A stretch of DNA of 64,000 bases from Diphasiastrum complanatum (taxonomy: Eukaryota > Streptophyta > Lycopodiopsida > Lycopodiales > Lycopodiaceae), in assembly GCA_029204225.1 (NCBI GenBank), contig CM055100.1, positions 61,427,472 through 61,491,471 of the forward strand. Direction: 5' to 3'. Shown piece by piece: positions 1 to 13,945 of the stretch (position 1 is the stretch's first letter; every line of letters starts with the position of its first letter). The notes under the pieces are model-generated. The model did no database searches. It saw only the letters and a list, made by a program, of their open reading frames with translations, and had not been told where the DNA came from. Made by a program: the position numbers and the translations under genes.

Positions 1-1026
<1,026 letters not shown>

Positions 1027-1359
1027 TTGGGGTCTTGTGGGCCTCCTCAACTATGCAACCAACCTATTTATATGTCACATGACTTCTTCCTGAAGTGTAG
1101 ATAGATAGCATATTTTATTCTAATATAATGCCCACTTTATTTAGATACTTCCTTTAAGTATTAAACTACTATTATGCATGAAAGAGTTACCAAATTTTGG
1201 AATTTGTATCTGCCACAACATTTGTGAGCAATGATGTAAACAATGAATTTATTCGTTGTCACATTAATGATGGATTTCACTCCAATTTCTCCTAATGGAT
1301 CAAGAAAGGAAATACAATGACACTCTAACTCAATGAAGGTATACCAAATTGAATTGTCA

Positions 1360-1430
1360 CCTTAGTGGAGGATCCCACTCAAGTAGCTCCAATAGCCTTA
1401 GTGGAGGATCACACTCAAGTAGCTTCAATA
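1360..1430. repeat. 36-bp direct tandem duplication
   Basis: Two adjacent copies begin at 1360 and 1396 with the shared core CCTTAGTGGAGGATC. They differ by only a few bases, so the duplication is fairly recent or conserved by chance. Confidence 0.85.
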
Positions 1431-2207
1431 TGGACTCAAAAAGGAGACACAACTAAAAGCCTTTGAAAACCTTTTAGGATTTGAGGACTCTGAATTCAAG
1501 GATAGGGACATGAAACTTTGTAAAGTTCACAATGTGGCGAAGACGGATGCCACTTTTTTTTTACGTACAATGTTTTTGATCTAGGTATCTCATTAAGTTC
1601 ACACATGCATAAAGCCCATCGACTTCAAGTCCCAATGGCTTGAAAGAGGCCAATTATTCCATATAATGCCTTCTAGAATAAACTAAACAAATTTGTTTGG
1701 GTCCTTACACATGTAAGTTCTCTTTCCAAATCAACTTAATGATTAAAAAACTTGTGAAATCTATACACATGTAATGTTAGATTCTTAGATATTTACCTCC
1801 ATTAATAGGATATGTACAAGAAAATTCCACAAGTTTTTTCTAATATTTCAAACACTTAACAGGTTCAAATTGTTCTATGTCACTATAATTGAATAATGGA
1901 AAGAGACAATAGAAAGAGACCGTAGATGCACTATCAAACATTTTACAATTTTCTCCATTTATCAATTGCTTGTAATTGACATGCGGATTCTATATCAGAT
2001 GTGATTATTCCTGAACGTATGATATGATAGATATGGTAAGATGCTTTCCATCTTTGATCTATTTTTGTCTTTTAAATTTTTAGTATGACTTTCATATGAA
2101 TCTCTATGTAATGATCTTTGTATGATACTTTTGCAAGTTGCTAAAAGATTTTTTCCACAAACATTTTGTAGTGATTGCCATTATTAAAACAATATTTCTC
2201 GTCCTCG

Positions 2208-2760
2208 TGAACCTTTTTTAGGTTTTCACATAATGCACAAAGGGGTTAAAAACTTTGCATCTCACAAGTATAATAGAGAATTGAATTTAAGCACGTGCAA
2301 GTATTCAATGAGATGCTAAAAATGTCTTTGAATTTTATTGTGTCATATGACCTTCATATTGAAGCCATTATTGTAAAAATATATATATATATATATATTA
2401 TTTTGTCACCTTATGAACCTTCGTAGGTTTCACATGATGCACAAAGGGATTGACAACTTTGCACCTCATAACTATACTAGAGAATGGAATTTTAGCATGT
2501 GCAAAAATCTCATGAGATGCTAAAAATATCTTTTAATTTCTTATGTGTCACATATGACATTTGTATCTATGTCAATTCTTGCTACAAGGCTCTTTCAATT
2601 TGCAAAATGTATTTTCAACAAATTCTAAACTCCACAAACCTTTTCTATTAAGCATAAGTATTTAAATTATTATTTTTTTGTGACTTTTTAGGTTTCCACA
2701 TGGTGTGCATACAAATTAGCCACTTACACATTGACTTTAATCTCTAATGTCTTTAAATTT
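2208..2760. repeat. Diverged tandem repeat, about 205-bp period
   Basis: Copy 1 (about 2208-2362) and copy 2 (about 2413-2568) share blocks such as GATGCTAAAAAT and an ATGCACAAAGGG-like motif in the same order. A weaker third partial copy is visible at about 2684-2760, beginning with TTTTTAGGTTTCCACAT. An AT microsatellite separates copies 1 and 2. No coding capacity is apparent. Confidence 0.7.
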
Positions 2761-4031
2761 TTGCCTTAGTACAATTAGGTGCCAAAGTTCTATAAAAAAA
2801 AAAAATTAATGATTAGAGAAAAAATTATTTACAATCGGAGAAGAAGAAACATATAATTTGTTGTCCTGGCTATGTTTAAGATTAACACAAGTTATTTAGC
2901 ATGAGTTATGTGTGAGTTAATGCTTTTTTGCCAAAAAGTAGAAACACATTAGCTATTTATTTTTAATATTTTTGGGCACTTCAATCCACTTCAAACAAGA
3001 AAGTAGCAAGAAAGAAAAGCGAAAACATAAGAATGTTGCAAGGTTTTCAACAAGCTTTGGAGATCTTGTAAGAATATGCATTGGATCATATTGGCTATGC
3101 AACACGACATGAAAGAGTCTGGCAACATGACATGAAAGAGTTTGGTTCAATCAGTAAGCCATAATACAAAGAATTTTAGCCTTATATGGTGAAGATACAG
3201 TCCTCATGAGACTATCTCTTCTTGATCCTCATATGAATAGGGTCTCATTCTATTGATATGGCTACGCCCATGGCACATGTTGTTTTCTATGTTACTTCCA
3301 ACAACTAAGCATCAAGACTTGATAGAATCGTGGCCAAGTTTATTAAATATAGTAAGGCCCTTGGTATGGATTTGCATATGAAAGACAACAAATAGACTTT
3401 TGTAGTGATAAAGTATTTTCATTCATTTTGAATAGATTGTTCCTAGAATCAACTTCTCTCAAAGTGCTCTCTTTTTGTAGAACTTTGTGATGATCGATGA
3501 TAGTGAATGACAACTATATTTACTCCTTGTATTTGCTAGTGATTTTTAGGTGTAGGCTTAGAGGTGGTGGTGGTGTTGTGGCTTGTGTAATATTAACAGA
3601 AAAATCTGCTTATTACCAAATCCTCCCACCCTTGAAAAATGCCATGTATCTAGACATTTCCAAGCTCAAGAGGGGTGATGAGATCAAATTGATGATGAAA
3701 ATAGGGTGTAGTAAGGGTAGATTCTATGTGGAGAGCGCAACATAGTGGCTTGAACCCTAAATCTCCCTAATTTCTTAGGAGCAGTGCAAATATCCCAATT
3801 CAGGAGACTAGGACCTATGTTTCAAAGAAATTTTCTGAAAATCTTAGCAATGGACAAGGAGTAGGATGGGGGAAGGAACCAAAGAAAAATGAAGTGAGTG
3901 AAGTAGGAGGAGATCAGTGTTTTTGAGAATGATGAGTCTAGTAGAAAAGGAGAGGTCCGACGAGTTTCAAGTCAAAATTTTGGAGCTAATTCTCTCTATG
4001 ATCCAATTAAAATGCTCTCTATTAGAAAGAG

Positions 4032-5419
4032 TGTTGGAAATTAAGCCCACAATTGTCTCCTTGGTGAATGACTAATTTCTATTTCATGATTCTTCCTGCA
4101 TGTTTATTGATCATTGATCTAGAATCAGGTGAAACCAACTTTGGTTTTGCGTCTGCTCATCTGATACCTGCAGGAATCACAAACTTAGCCAACCAATTTA
4201 TTTGAAGAACGTCTACAACGGGCTTTTGGCTAATCTCCAGCAAAGGGTAACCAATCCTATCATAAATTCAAATTCAGATGTTCAGTTCAATAACTTGAAG
4301 TCATTGAAGACTTGGCCATCTTCAACAACTTCCACGAAATTAGCATTTAGAACAAGTCTGTAGAAATAAATTACTTTTTTTTACAGTTTGCAAAAATACA
4401 CTGTTTTCAATAGCTTCGGCTTTTTTGCATTTCCCGAAATGCGACACTTGCATAGTTCCAAAGTTCAACTTGTGCAGTTCATAAGTTTAACTGCTTTTAA
4501 CACCTTTGGCCTTTTCGCATTTTCCCGAAAAATGCGAAGAGACAGAAAATTTTCGGAGGTCATCTATTTTCATGAGTTAAACTGTTTTAAAGACATTTTT
4601 GTTTTTAAGGGCTTGCGATTAATGCGAAGAGAGAGAAAATCTCAAAGGTCGCCTAAAATAAATGAGGAACATTCTAGCGATGTCCTCGTCCGTGTCAACG
4701 ATAATGATTCATTGACCGTATATACTATGTATAGTTGTCACAAAGGCCATATTCTTCCAAGTACAATGGCTTTTCCAATTAGGTGACAAACATTCAATGT
4801 AATTAGTACACAGATGATATCTATAAATAAATCATCCAAACACAGAGTAGTGGTTGCTCCGTCCATGAGATGCATTATTTGAGCCTTCCAATTACGCCAT
4901 CAATTTTTGGTTGTAATTGGTATTTGTATTGTGCTTCAGTGTAATATAACAGTAGCACGCTTTTATCTGTGTATAACGTAGATGAATGCTTGTTGTGATT
5001 GAATGCACTTTCATTGCTTTTTGATCGTGCTTGTTTACTCACTCTGATTAGAACACGGATGTCTACGACTCCTCAGTTTCTGATTAGACGATGGCTGTCT
5101 TTGACGCCTGAGAAACTCGCGATATCATACTGTTCTTTCATTTATTTCAGAACTATACTTCACGTTGAATCTGATTTCAGCAGTACCACATACAAACCAT
5201 CTCCAATCTCTTCGGTGGCTTGTACTCTTGTGTTAGAGTATGAATTAATTTTTAAGATCCCGTTGGGCAATCAGAACGCATAAAGCTATGATTATCTTTA
5301 GCATAAGCTATCTATTAGATTGTTTTCGCACCTAGCAGCCGATTAGAATGGGAGAGCTATTCCACGATATTCTTGCTCTCTTCTTCGTTCTCGTTCTTCC
5401 TATCTCCCTTGCCCCATCA
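4032..5419 (+). repeat. Copia LTR (5' LTR, plus strand)
   Basis: This 1388-bp segment begins TGTTGGAAATTAAG, ends CCCCATCA, and is followed three bases later by an initiator-tRNA primer-binding site, as expected for the 5' LTR of a Ty1/copia element. About 1.1 kb of it matches, in inverted orientation, the segment 7256-8364. The open frames inside it (4388-4786, 4999-5283) have no recognisable protein and are treated as chance. Boundaries come from the TG...CA ends and the PBS position; they were not confirmed by alignment. Confidence 0.85.
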
Positions 5420-5422
5420 GAT

Positions 5423-5434
5423 TGGTATCAGAGC
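5423..5434 (+). other. Primer-binding site, tRNA-Met type
   Basis: TGGTATCAGAGC, the standard plant retrotransposon sequence complementary to the 3' end of initiator tRNA-Met, sits directly after the LTR end. It would prime minus-strand DNA synthesis. Confidence 0.9.
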
Positions 5435-5486
5435 GTAGCTCAAATAAACTGAGAGATTAAGTCTGTTCTATTTGCATACGGTTATC

Positions 5487-7093
5487 ATGTCTCATATAGG
5501 TAGCTCTTCATCTTCATCACTCAGTGAAGCTAGAGTCATTGACAAGTTCAATGGTTCTAGCTTCTACATTTGGAAGTTGAAACTTAGAATGATGTTGATA
5601 GATAGAGATCTTTGAGATGTAGTAGAAGGTGCAGACCTGAAACCAGAAGATGGTGATCAGGCAAAGACCTGGAAGATCAAAGATCAGAAGGCCTTAGCAT
5701 GTATCACACTCAATCTAGCCGACTCCCAAATATCTCACGTTACCACGTGCAAAACCTGTAAGGAAGCACTGGACTTGTTATCAAGTCTCTATGAGACTCA
5801 CAATGTAACCACGAGATTACATCTTAGAAGGAAGTTCATTACTCTTAGCATGTCTGATTCTACTGCCATCACTTCTCACATCAAGAGCTTCAAGTCCCTG
5901 TTAGATCAGTTATCAACTGTAGGATGTTCTATTCAAGATGATGATGTCATCATGACCTTGCTTTCTTCTCTTCCAAAGTCCTATGAGCACTTTGTGGTGA
6001 TGATCTCCACGCAACCCGATCTCACTCTTCAAAAGGTGATTGGTCATCTTCTTCAAGAAGAAATGCGGAGAAAGACTAGCAGCCTGTCCATCAAAGACAA
6101 ATCCATGGCTCTATACACCAAGAAGAAAGACTATTCCAAGGGCAAGAATCAAGTGTAGCTACAACAGCAGAATCCTCACACTCAAGGTGAGCATGGTGGA
6201 TCGCGCAAGAAACTCTTTTGTAGATATTGCAAAAGAGCTAATCACGACATCAAGGAGTGTCGCATCAAGATCTACAACGAGGCAAAGAAACAACAACAAC
6301 AGCAGCAGTCAGACTCCTCCAATGCGGCCGAATTCAAGAAGCAAGACACACACTTGTTAATGGCTTACATCAGCAACAAAGACTGCGATAGCTGGTACCT
6401 GGATAGTGGAACTACCCAATACACGACCTCTTGCAAGGAATGGTTTACAGAGTACACAGCTTACAGCAGAGACCAATTTATCTACCTCGGAGACTCTAGC
6501 ACCATACGTGTGGAAGGCAAAGGAGCAGTGAAGATCAGCTTCAACAACAATCTATCCATTTGTGTTCATAATGTCCTTCATGTTCCTCAGCTGTCAAAGA
6601 ACCTGTTATCAGTCTCTCAGATAACTGATGAGGGCTACATTGTTACTTTCTCATCTGAGCAGTGTACAATACTCGAGGAAGATACTACTCTGACTACATG
6701 CACTAGAGTCGAAAATCTTTACATACTCTCTAATTCAGTTGCATTAGCTAGTACCTCTAATGAAAATGTAAACGACAGTGTTGTTCTGTGGCATAGTCGA
6801 TTTGGACACATGAATACAAGATCACTTTCTTATATGATTTGTAATAATTTAGTCGATGGTTTGAATTTCTTGTCTTCATTAGATAGGAAATCTTTCTTTT
6901 GTGAATCATGCATCTATGGGAAGCACTCTAGAAGCAAGTTTCCAAAATCACATTCCATCAAATCAAAGCATATATTAAATCTTGTACATAGCGATCTTTG
7001 TGGTCCAATGCCAACTCCATCCTTAGGAGATGTAGTCTATTCTATCACTTTCATAGATGATTACTCCAGATGGTCTACAGTCATGCTCATTAA
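5487..7093 (+). pseudogene. Copia gag-protease-integrase, broken (5' half)
   Basis: One reading frame starts at the ATG at 5487 and runs in phase to about 7090 apart from stop codons at 5613 (TGA) and 6156 (TAG). Gag comes first, with the copia signature FNGSSFYIWKLKLRMML near the start. A CCHC zinc knuckle (CRYCKRANHDIKEC) follows at about 6210-6255. The protease motif is WYLDSGTTQYTTSC near 6393, with Thr in place of the usual Ala of DSGA. A pre-integrase segment (LWHSRFGHM, then CESCIYGKHSR) leads to the integrase start HSDLCGPM and FIDDYSRW. The frame ends abruptly inside the integrase core, where inverted RNase H sequence of another copia begins. Reverse transcriptase and RNase H are absent on this side; the matching 3' half lies inverted at 8378-16203. 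Two stops and the truncation make it non-functional. Confidence 0.88.
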
Positions 7094-7094
7094 G

Positions 7095-7255
7095 CACCGG
7101 AATGTGTTTGCTCCTTGCATGAGATATTGGATTCTTGGCAAGGGCTTGTGCTGAAATGTTGTCACACATTATCATAGGTAGATCATCTTCCATGATTATC
7201 TTTAGCTCCACTGGCAACCTTTTGATCCAAAGCACTTCCTTTGTTGTAGTAGTGA
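7095..7255 (-). pseudogene. Copia RNase H fragment (different family)
   Basis: Read on the minus strand, about 50 residues match the late RNase H region of plant copia elements: TTTTKEVLWIKRLPVEL, then CDNISAQALAKNPISHARSKHI. It is truncated at both ends. At 7255 it abuts the inverted LTR, and at about 7095 it abuts the plus-strand integrase. Its wording is closer to the element at 17219-17476 (DNISSQHLATNP, HARSKHIEIS) than to the RNase H at 8378-8694, so it probably derives from a third element and marks a mosaic junction. Confidence 0.8.
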
Positions 7256-8364
7256 GCAGTATGATATCGCGAGTTCCTCAGGCATCAAAGATAGCCATTG
7301 TCTGATCAGAAACTGAGGAGTCGTAGACGTTCGTGTTCTGATTAGAGTGAGTAAACAAGCGCAATCAAACAGTATTGAAAGTGCATTCAATCACAACAAG
7401 CATTCATCTATGTTGTACACAGATAAAAGCATGTTGATGCTATATTACACTGATCCACAATACAAATACCAATTACAACCAAAAATTGATGACGTAATTG
7501 GGAGACTCAAATAATACGTCTCATGGATGGAGCAACTGCTACTCTGTGCTTGGAGATCTATTTATAGATTTCATCCGTGTATTAATTACATTGAATATTT
7601 GCACTTAATTGGAAAGGTTGTTGTACTTGGAAGTATATGGCTTTTGTGACAAATGTTCATAGTACATACGGTCAATGCATCATTATCGTTGACACGGATG
7701 AGGACATTGCTGGAACGTTTCTCGTTGATTTTAGATGACCTTCAAGATATTCTCTCTCTTCGTATTTTTCGCAAAAAGTCGAAGGTACCCTTAAAAACGA
7801 AGATGTTTTTAAAACAGTTTAACTCATGAAAATAGATGACCTTTGAGAATATATGTCGCATTTTTTAGAAAAAATGTGAAAAAGCCGAAGGTGTTAAAAG
7901 CAATTAAACTTATGAACTGCACAAGTTAAACTTTTGAACCATGCAAGTGTCGCATTTCGGGGAAATGTGAAAAAGTCGAAGCTATTGAAAACATAGTGTA
8001 TTTCTACATAATGTCAAAAAAGTAATGTATTTCTGTAGACTTGTTCTAAATGCTAATTTCGTGGAAGTTGTTGAAGATGGCCAAGTCTTCAATGACTTCA
8101 AGTTATTGAACTTAACATCTGAATTTGAATTTATGATATGATTGGTTACCCTTTGCTGGAGATCAGCCGGAAGCCCGTTGTGGACGTTCTTCAAATAAAT
8201 TGGTTGTCTAACTTTGTAATTCCTATAGGTATTAAATGAGCAGATGCAGAACCAAAATTGGTTTCATGTGATCCTAGATCAATGATCAATAAACATGCAG
8301 GAAGAATCATGAAATAGAAATTAGTCATTCACCAAGGAGACAACTATGGGCTTAATTTCCAACA
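7256..8364 (-). repeat. Copia LTR, inverted and truncated (3' LTR, minus strand)
   Basis: On the minus strand this begins TGTTGGAAATTAAGCCC at 8364 and follows the LTR at 4032 to about the position equivalent to 5133. The last 290 or so bases of the LTR are missing, replaced by the RNase H fragment at 7095-7255. A polypurine tract lies immediately upstream on the minus strand, identifying it as the 3' LTR of the minus-strand half. Together with 4032-5133 it forms 1.1-kb inverted arms around a loop of about 2.1 kb. Confidence 0.85.
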
Positions 8365-8377
8365 GTCCCCCTTAAGG
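8365..8377 (-). other. Polypurine tract of copia element
   Basis: Minus strand CCTTAAGGGGGAC immediately precedes the LTR TG end, in the position where plus-strand DNA synthesis is primed. It also directly follows the RNase H stop codon at 8378-8380. Confidence 0.75.
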
Positions 8378-8694
8378 TCACGGTTGGTGCTTTGGTATCT
8401 TTGTCAGGTTCAGAATGTTGAAGAACTTCTGATGCTTGATCCTGAGAAGCAATTTGGTGAAGATGTCTGCGACCATTTCTGTTGTGGAGCAGTATTGAAG
8501 GATCACTTGTTCTAAGAAAACTTTCTCTCGAATGAAATGATACTGGATTTCTATGTGCTTGTATTTGCCATGAAATTTGGGATTCAGTGACAATGAAATA
8601 CAGCCCATGTTGTCACACAGAATGGTGGTAGCATTAAACTAAGTGTGATGTAAGTCGTGAAGTAATAACCTGATCCATACAACTTCTTTTGAAG
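8378..8694 (-). pseudogene. Copia RNase H C-terminus, separated by gypsy insertion
   Basis: The minus strand encodes the end of copia RNase H: CDNMGCISLSLNPKFHGKYK, then IEIQYHFIREKVFLE and a typical tail with MVADIFTKLL. An in-frame stop is present near 8640. The frame resumes across the gypsy element at 15028: residues before and after the insertion join in phase once one copy of the duplicated 5-bp target is counted, showing that this piece and 15028-16203 were one gene. Confidence 0.88.
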
Positions 8695-8699
8695 CTTGA

Positions 8700-9777
8700 T
8701 TCTACAAGTAGAGGTGAGGAAGTCCTTTAAATCCAAGGTAGAGCCTCCAAATGTCCTCCAAGCAACCTGCAAGCTTCAAGATGCTCCCCAACTCCAAGCT
8801 AGGATGCCTCCACCTGCAAGTAAGGATCTGCAAGCCTCCAAGGATCTCTCCTCCACCTGTGTCCCTACTCTTTAAACACAAATATAGATAACAAGCTGGC
8901 CTCAAGTATTCACCACCCAACCATAGCTAGATCCAAGCTCCAAGCAAGACCTATCTAGCACCCCCTTGCTAAGCATAAACAAATCACAAGCATACCACAA
9001 CACTCCATAGCATACTCAAGACCCAAACCCTACTTATGTCCCATACCATAAGCAAGATCCAAACCTCAAGCATACTACCACAAGAAAGCACTCTACACAC
9101 TAGTAGCAACACTAGAGCATAAGCCAAGCAAACAAGAGAGATCTCTCCTCCCCAATGGGTGCCCTACTACCCTCATATAGATGGCCCATGGACCCCTCCA
9201 ATGCACTATGGAGTTCCATGCTCATCCAATGAGAGAGAGAGAAGCCTAGGGGAGTTAAAGAATCTCCAAGAGCCTCCATAAGCTTATGGAATGTCAAGAG
9301 ACTCCTTCCATAATCTATGACTCTTTGAATGCCTTTCTCGTGGGAGTTGGGAACTCAATGGACACTTTAGAAGGGCGCCCTCCTACTAGGTCTCATTGCC
9401 CAAGTTGTGCAAGTATACTTTGGTCCTAGACCAATAAATGATCTGGTTCAAGGTTGAGGCCCAAGATTTAGAAAAATAGTCATCCAATGACTTTCTAACA
9501 CCTCACTAGGTTCCATACCTCCATCCAAGGCATAGACACCTGCCTGCCCTTAATCAAGGACACTAGTACCTTAATATAAGGCACCTATCCTTAATAGTAA
9601 GGGTACTCCTTATCCAAGGGTCACATGACCCCATACCTCCAACTAAGGTATAGTCACTTCTCTGCCCTTATCCAAGGGCACATACCCTTAATCCTAAGGG
9701 TACCTTGCCATATAGCCCCCTACACTAAATGGACTATTAGGGGTCTGAAGTACTGCTAGTTACATAGGTATGTAACA
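8700..9777 (-). repeat. Gypsy 3' LTR (minus strand)
   Basis: 1078 bp; the minus strand begins TGTTACATACCTATGTAAC and ends with CTTGTAGAA rather than a canonical CA. It is nearly identical to 13946-15022. The polypurine stretch TTTAGGGGGAATGAA lies just upstream on the minus strand. The frames at 8702-8920 and 9112-9297 lie within the LTR and are not considered genes. Confidence 0.92.
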
Positions 9778-9793
9778 TTCATTCCCCCTAAAC

Positions 9794-12700
9794 TTAAATT
9801 TTTCCTTGTAGGAAAAAATTTGGAAAATTCTTCTGGAGATCAGCCTCCTTTTCCCAGGTATCCTCCTCTTCTAATTTGCCCCTCCACCTGACTAAAAATT
9901 CCCAAAGCACTCTACTCCGTAGAGTTCTCTGCCGGCTATTAACAATCGCCTCGGGTTCAGGTGGTCCACTCATGGACTCATCACGAAGAAGTTCCACTAG
10001 ATCTTCCACAGGGACCAGGGCCTCCCCAACCCGCAACGAGGGTTTCAACTTACTAACGTGGAAAACAGGATGAATTCCAACGTTAGCTAGAAGTTCTGCT
10101 TTGTATGCGACCTTGTTTATCACTTGGATAACCTTAAAAGGACCACAATACCTAGGTGCCAACTTTGCACACTTAATAATTTTCAAGCCCCTAGAGTGAC
10201 TAGGGACTCTCAAAAACACCCAGTTGTTGACCATGAATACCTTGTGCTTCCGAGATAGATCAACATAGTGCCTTGCCCTGTCCTGGGCACTTCTTATGCT
10301 ATCTTTAGCCAGCTGTAACATTTCTTGCATCTCCACAAGAAAATCAGCTGCGGCTTGCACCCGTAGGTTTTCCATGCCAACACTAATTGGTGATTGAGGT
10401 TGAAAACCATACATAAGCATGAAAGGGCTGAATCCAGTCGCTGAATGTTTTGCACCGTTATATGCAAATTCCACCAGTGGAAGGTACTGTTCCCAATCAG
10501 ACTGCCGATGGCCCACATATGCTCGAAGCATATTTTCCATCGTCTGATTGTCCTTTCCGTTTGACCATCTGATTCCGGATGATCTGTAGAACTTAAACTT
10601 AAAGTTGTTTCCAACTTTTCAAATACTGCTTGCCAAAAATTCCCAGTGAATTTTGGGTCACGGTCACTGATAATATCGCAAGGCAGCCTATACAGTCGAA
10701 AAAAGCTTCTCAACAAACAATTGAGCTAGTTCTGAAGCTTTAACAGTAGTTTTCATTGGGATTAATTGAGCAAACTTCGTAAGTCTGTCAACAATGACCC
10801 AAACCGAATCGTGGCCCTTCCCTGTACGTGGAAGCCCGACCACAAAATCCATAGATATACTTTCCCACTTTTCGGTAGGAATATCTAAAGGATGTAATAT
10901 GCCACTAGCTTTTAGCCTCTCTGCTTTATTTAACTGGCACTTAGTACATTTAAGTACATAGGCCTCTACCTGACTTTTCATCTTAGGCCACCAAAATTGC
11001 CTTCGAACTAAGTCAAGTGTTCTTTGTATACCCGAATGTCCTGGCATGGACTATCATGACACTCATGCAAGATTTGGGCCCTTACAGTGTCATTCTCCGG
11101 TACACACACCTTTTCTTTACGAAACAAAATCCTGTTTCGAATTAGTAAATCCGTTTCAATCTTTCCCTGATTCGAGGAATCTTGCAAACCTGAATCGACC
11201 CCCAAAAGTACTTGTTGCCAATACTTTTCAAAAAAAGGATCGAACTCATATAGTCCTTGAAGAGATTGAAACAACTCTGGTTATATAACAGTAAAGCACA
11301 ACTTATTAATAACCGGTAACCGACTCAAAGCATCCGCTAGAGTATTTTGACTTCCTTTACAATAACGTATAGAAAAGTCAAAGATTTGCATCAGGTCAGC
11401 CCATCTAGCTTGTCTCCCCTTTAAATCTGTAGCATCACAGAAATGTCGAAGAGTCTGATGATCCGTCAAAACTTCAAATCTGGCTCGATACAAATAATGT
11501 CGCCAAATTTTCAAGGAATGAACAATTGCAAACAGTTCCTTCTCATAGGTACAATACCTAGACTGAGCAGGATTGAGATTCTTGCTTTCATAAGCCATAG
11601 GATGTCCATCCTGCATCAAAATAGTTCCAATAGCATAATCACTGGCATCGGTCCTAACCACAAAAGTGTTATTAGGATCGCCAATGATTAGTATTGGTGC
11701 CGAAGTGACACTTTTCTTAAGCAACTCAAAACAATTATTCATATCCTCCGTCCACACCACTAGTGGACTCTTAGCCCTCCGGCTTAGCTTCTTATAGCCT
11801 TTCAAGGCCTGGGTAAGGGGAAATGCCAATCGAGCAAATTGGGGAAAATGTCGACGAAAAAATCCCACAAACCCCAAGAAAGACTTGATTTCCTGAACTG
11901 TGGTGAGAATAGGCCAATCAATAACCCTCTGGATACGATCAACCTCAATCTCCACCCCCCGTTCGGAAATCTTATGCCCCAAGTAGGACAATTCCTTAGC
12001 AAAAAAGTCACACTTAGACTCCTTGGCAAAGAGCTTTTCCCTTCTTAGAATGTCCAAGACAATCCTAAGATGCTCTTTATGTTCCGCCAAAGTCTTACTG
12101 AACACTAGGATATCATCTAAGAATACCACTACGAATCTTCCCAAGTATGGCCTGAACAAATCGTTCATCATTTGTTGGAAAGTTGTCGGTGCATCGGTCA
12201 AACCAAAAGGCGACACCAAAATTCATAGTGACCAAAGCGAGTTCGAAACCCGGTTTTTGGTATATATTCTGCCTTAATGCGTATCTGATGGTAGCCCGAT
12301 CTTAAATCTATCTTGGTAAAGTACCCAGCACCACCAAGATAGTCTATAAGATCATCCATCCACGGCAGTGGATATCTATTCTTAATGGTTACCTTGTTCA
12401 ATTTCTTATAGTCGAAGCAAAACCTTATAGTCCCATCCTTCTTGGCCACCAGAACCACTGGTGATCCCCAAGGAGACTTACTAGGTTGTACCCACCCCTT
12501 TTTCAGGTAATCATGTAATTGCCTATTTACCTCAGTCTCTTCCGATGTACTCATCCTATAAGGACGCTGTGCAATTGGCATTGCTCCAGGTATTAGGTCA
12601 ATTTTATGATCAACTGTCCTTTCTGGCGGTAAACCTACAGGAAGGTCTAAAAAAACATCATTGAATTCCTGCCTAAGTTCATTATAGGCTTCAAATTCTG

Positions 12701-13097
12701 TAGTGTTCTCACTGGGTATATTCATGGCATTTATGTTAAGTTCTTCATCATTGGAGCAAATGATATCATTATGAAAACATAAATAAACTTTAAAATCAGA
12801 ATTCTTCATAATAAAATTAATTTCATGTTTAGAATAAGGGTTAACATTTTTAGTGTCAACACTTAAACTAGCCTTGATCTTAATTAAAGAATTCTCATGC
12901 ATAAAAGATAAAGATTTCTCAAAAAAATCAATTCTCAATGATTTGTTCTTATCAAAATGCCATTGTTGCCCAAGAACAATATCTACATTAGCTAATTGAA
13001 CAGCATGGAATTCTAGTTTTTCAGAATAATCCTGAATGTGCAATTCTACATCATGAACAATAAAATCCATCAAATCGGAATTATTTCCCGATGCCAT
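9794..13097 (-). pseudogene. Ty3/gypsy pol (partial PR, RT, RNase H, IN, chromodomain)
   Basis: The frame opens at the ATG at 13095-13097; the tracked start six bases upstream is a GTG. A retropepsin-like tail ([10 protein letters not shown]) comes first, without a catalytic DSG. RT follows (PYRMS, then GYHQIRI, then VVVFLDDILVFSKT around 12120). RNase H has VRTDASDYAIG, YEKELFAIV and a tail ending LADALSRLP. Integrase has the zinc-binding H..H/CTKC region, IVDRLTKFAQLIP, IISDRDPKFTGNFW and HPESDGQTER. The C-terminal chromodomain has FLVRWRGKLEEEDTWE. Breaks: a one-base deletion near 12217, a stop codon at 11281-11283 in an otherwise continuous frame, and frame changes near 11046, 10700 and 10540. 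It therefore cannot make full-length polyprotein. Confidence 0.92.
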
Positions 13098-13273
13098 TGT
13101 CACACGATTTTGCCTTAATCAAAAGTGAAAATGAAAACCAAATCTTTATGTAAACTTCAGTCAACTAATCCAAGCTAATGTTTACATAAAGTTCCCATTC
13201 CAATTCTATTTGTCATTTCAAAAGCAACCAAAGCTTTCACATTTCTCACTATTCTAGATTTCCAAAACCAAGA

Positions 13274-13630
13274 AACTAGTGTCTAGAAATGGATAACTAA
13301 TGAAGCTTTATGAAAACTTCAATTTTCAGATCTGATTTTCAGATTTACAGGTCTGAAAATCAGAACTTCAAAATGACAAAAAACATAATTTCAAAACTTG
13401 TTTTATGCACAAAATTACACTACCATTCCCTTCCTACATTGTCATCTTCATGAAACTAGGAGATAGAAAGGTGTAACTAATGAAGTTTGAATGAAAACTT
13501 CAATTTTCAGATCTGATTTTCAGATTTACGGGTCTGAAAAATAGAACTTCAAAATGAAAATCAGAACTTCAAACACTTCATTTATGCCAAAAAAAACACT
13601 AGTTTTGATCAAAACACATAGCTAGAATCA
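13274..13630. repeat. 180-bp tandem duplication in gypsy leader
   Basis: Two copies begin with AACTAG followed by a TAACTAATGAAG block (13298 and 13478) and share the palindromic TCAGATCTGA and a TCTGAAAA motif. Copy 2 degenerates towards its end. It lies entirely inside the retroelement leader. Confidence 0.8.
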
Positions 13631-13932
13631 ATCTTTTTGCCAAAAAAAGTTTGTGTATGTAGAGGAAGACTTCCTCTACCTATCCCACAAATCTTTTTTC
13701 AGAACTTTTAAAAACCCAAAGCCCACTTTAAAACTTCTCTAACATTATCAAAAATCCCTAAACAATTCTATAAGCATCACTACTCTCTTCCAAAGAGAAC
13801 TAGATTCATTGGGTACTTCAACTACAAGCTTCCTACAACTAGAAAAGCCTATAATCTTCCCCAAAAAAAAAAATTAGTTGGTGATCTTAATAGAACTTGA
13901 AGAAGGTTAGAAAGGTTACCATCCTTTGTCTA

Positions 13933-13944
13933 GCTCTGATACCA
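13933..13944 (-). other. Primer-binding site of gypsy element
   Basis: The minus strand reads TGGTATCAGAGC one to two bases after the LTR end (LTR tail CTTGTAAAAG), complementary to initiator tRNA-Met as in most plant LTR retrotransposons. Confidence 0.9.
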
Positions 13945-13945
13945 C

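Larger units (their letters stand above)
13098..13945 (-). other. Untranslated leader of gypsy element, no gag
   Basis: Between the PBS and the pol ATG lie about 840 bases where an autonomous chromovirus would carry gag. No frame shows a capsid domain or CCHC knuckle. It contains a tandem duplication with a 180-bp period starting near 13274 and 13454, sharing ACTTCAATTTTCAGATCTGA and a following GGTCTGAAAA motif. Confidence 0.75.
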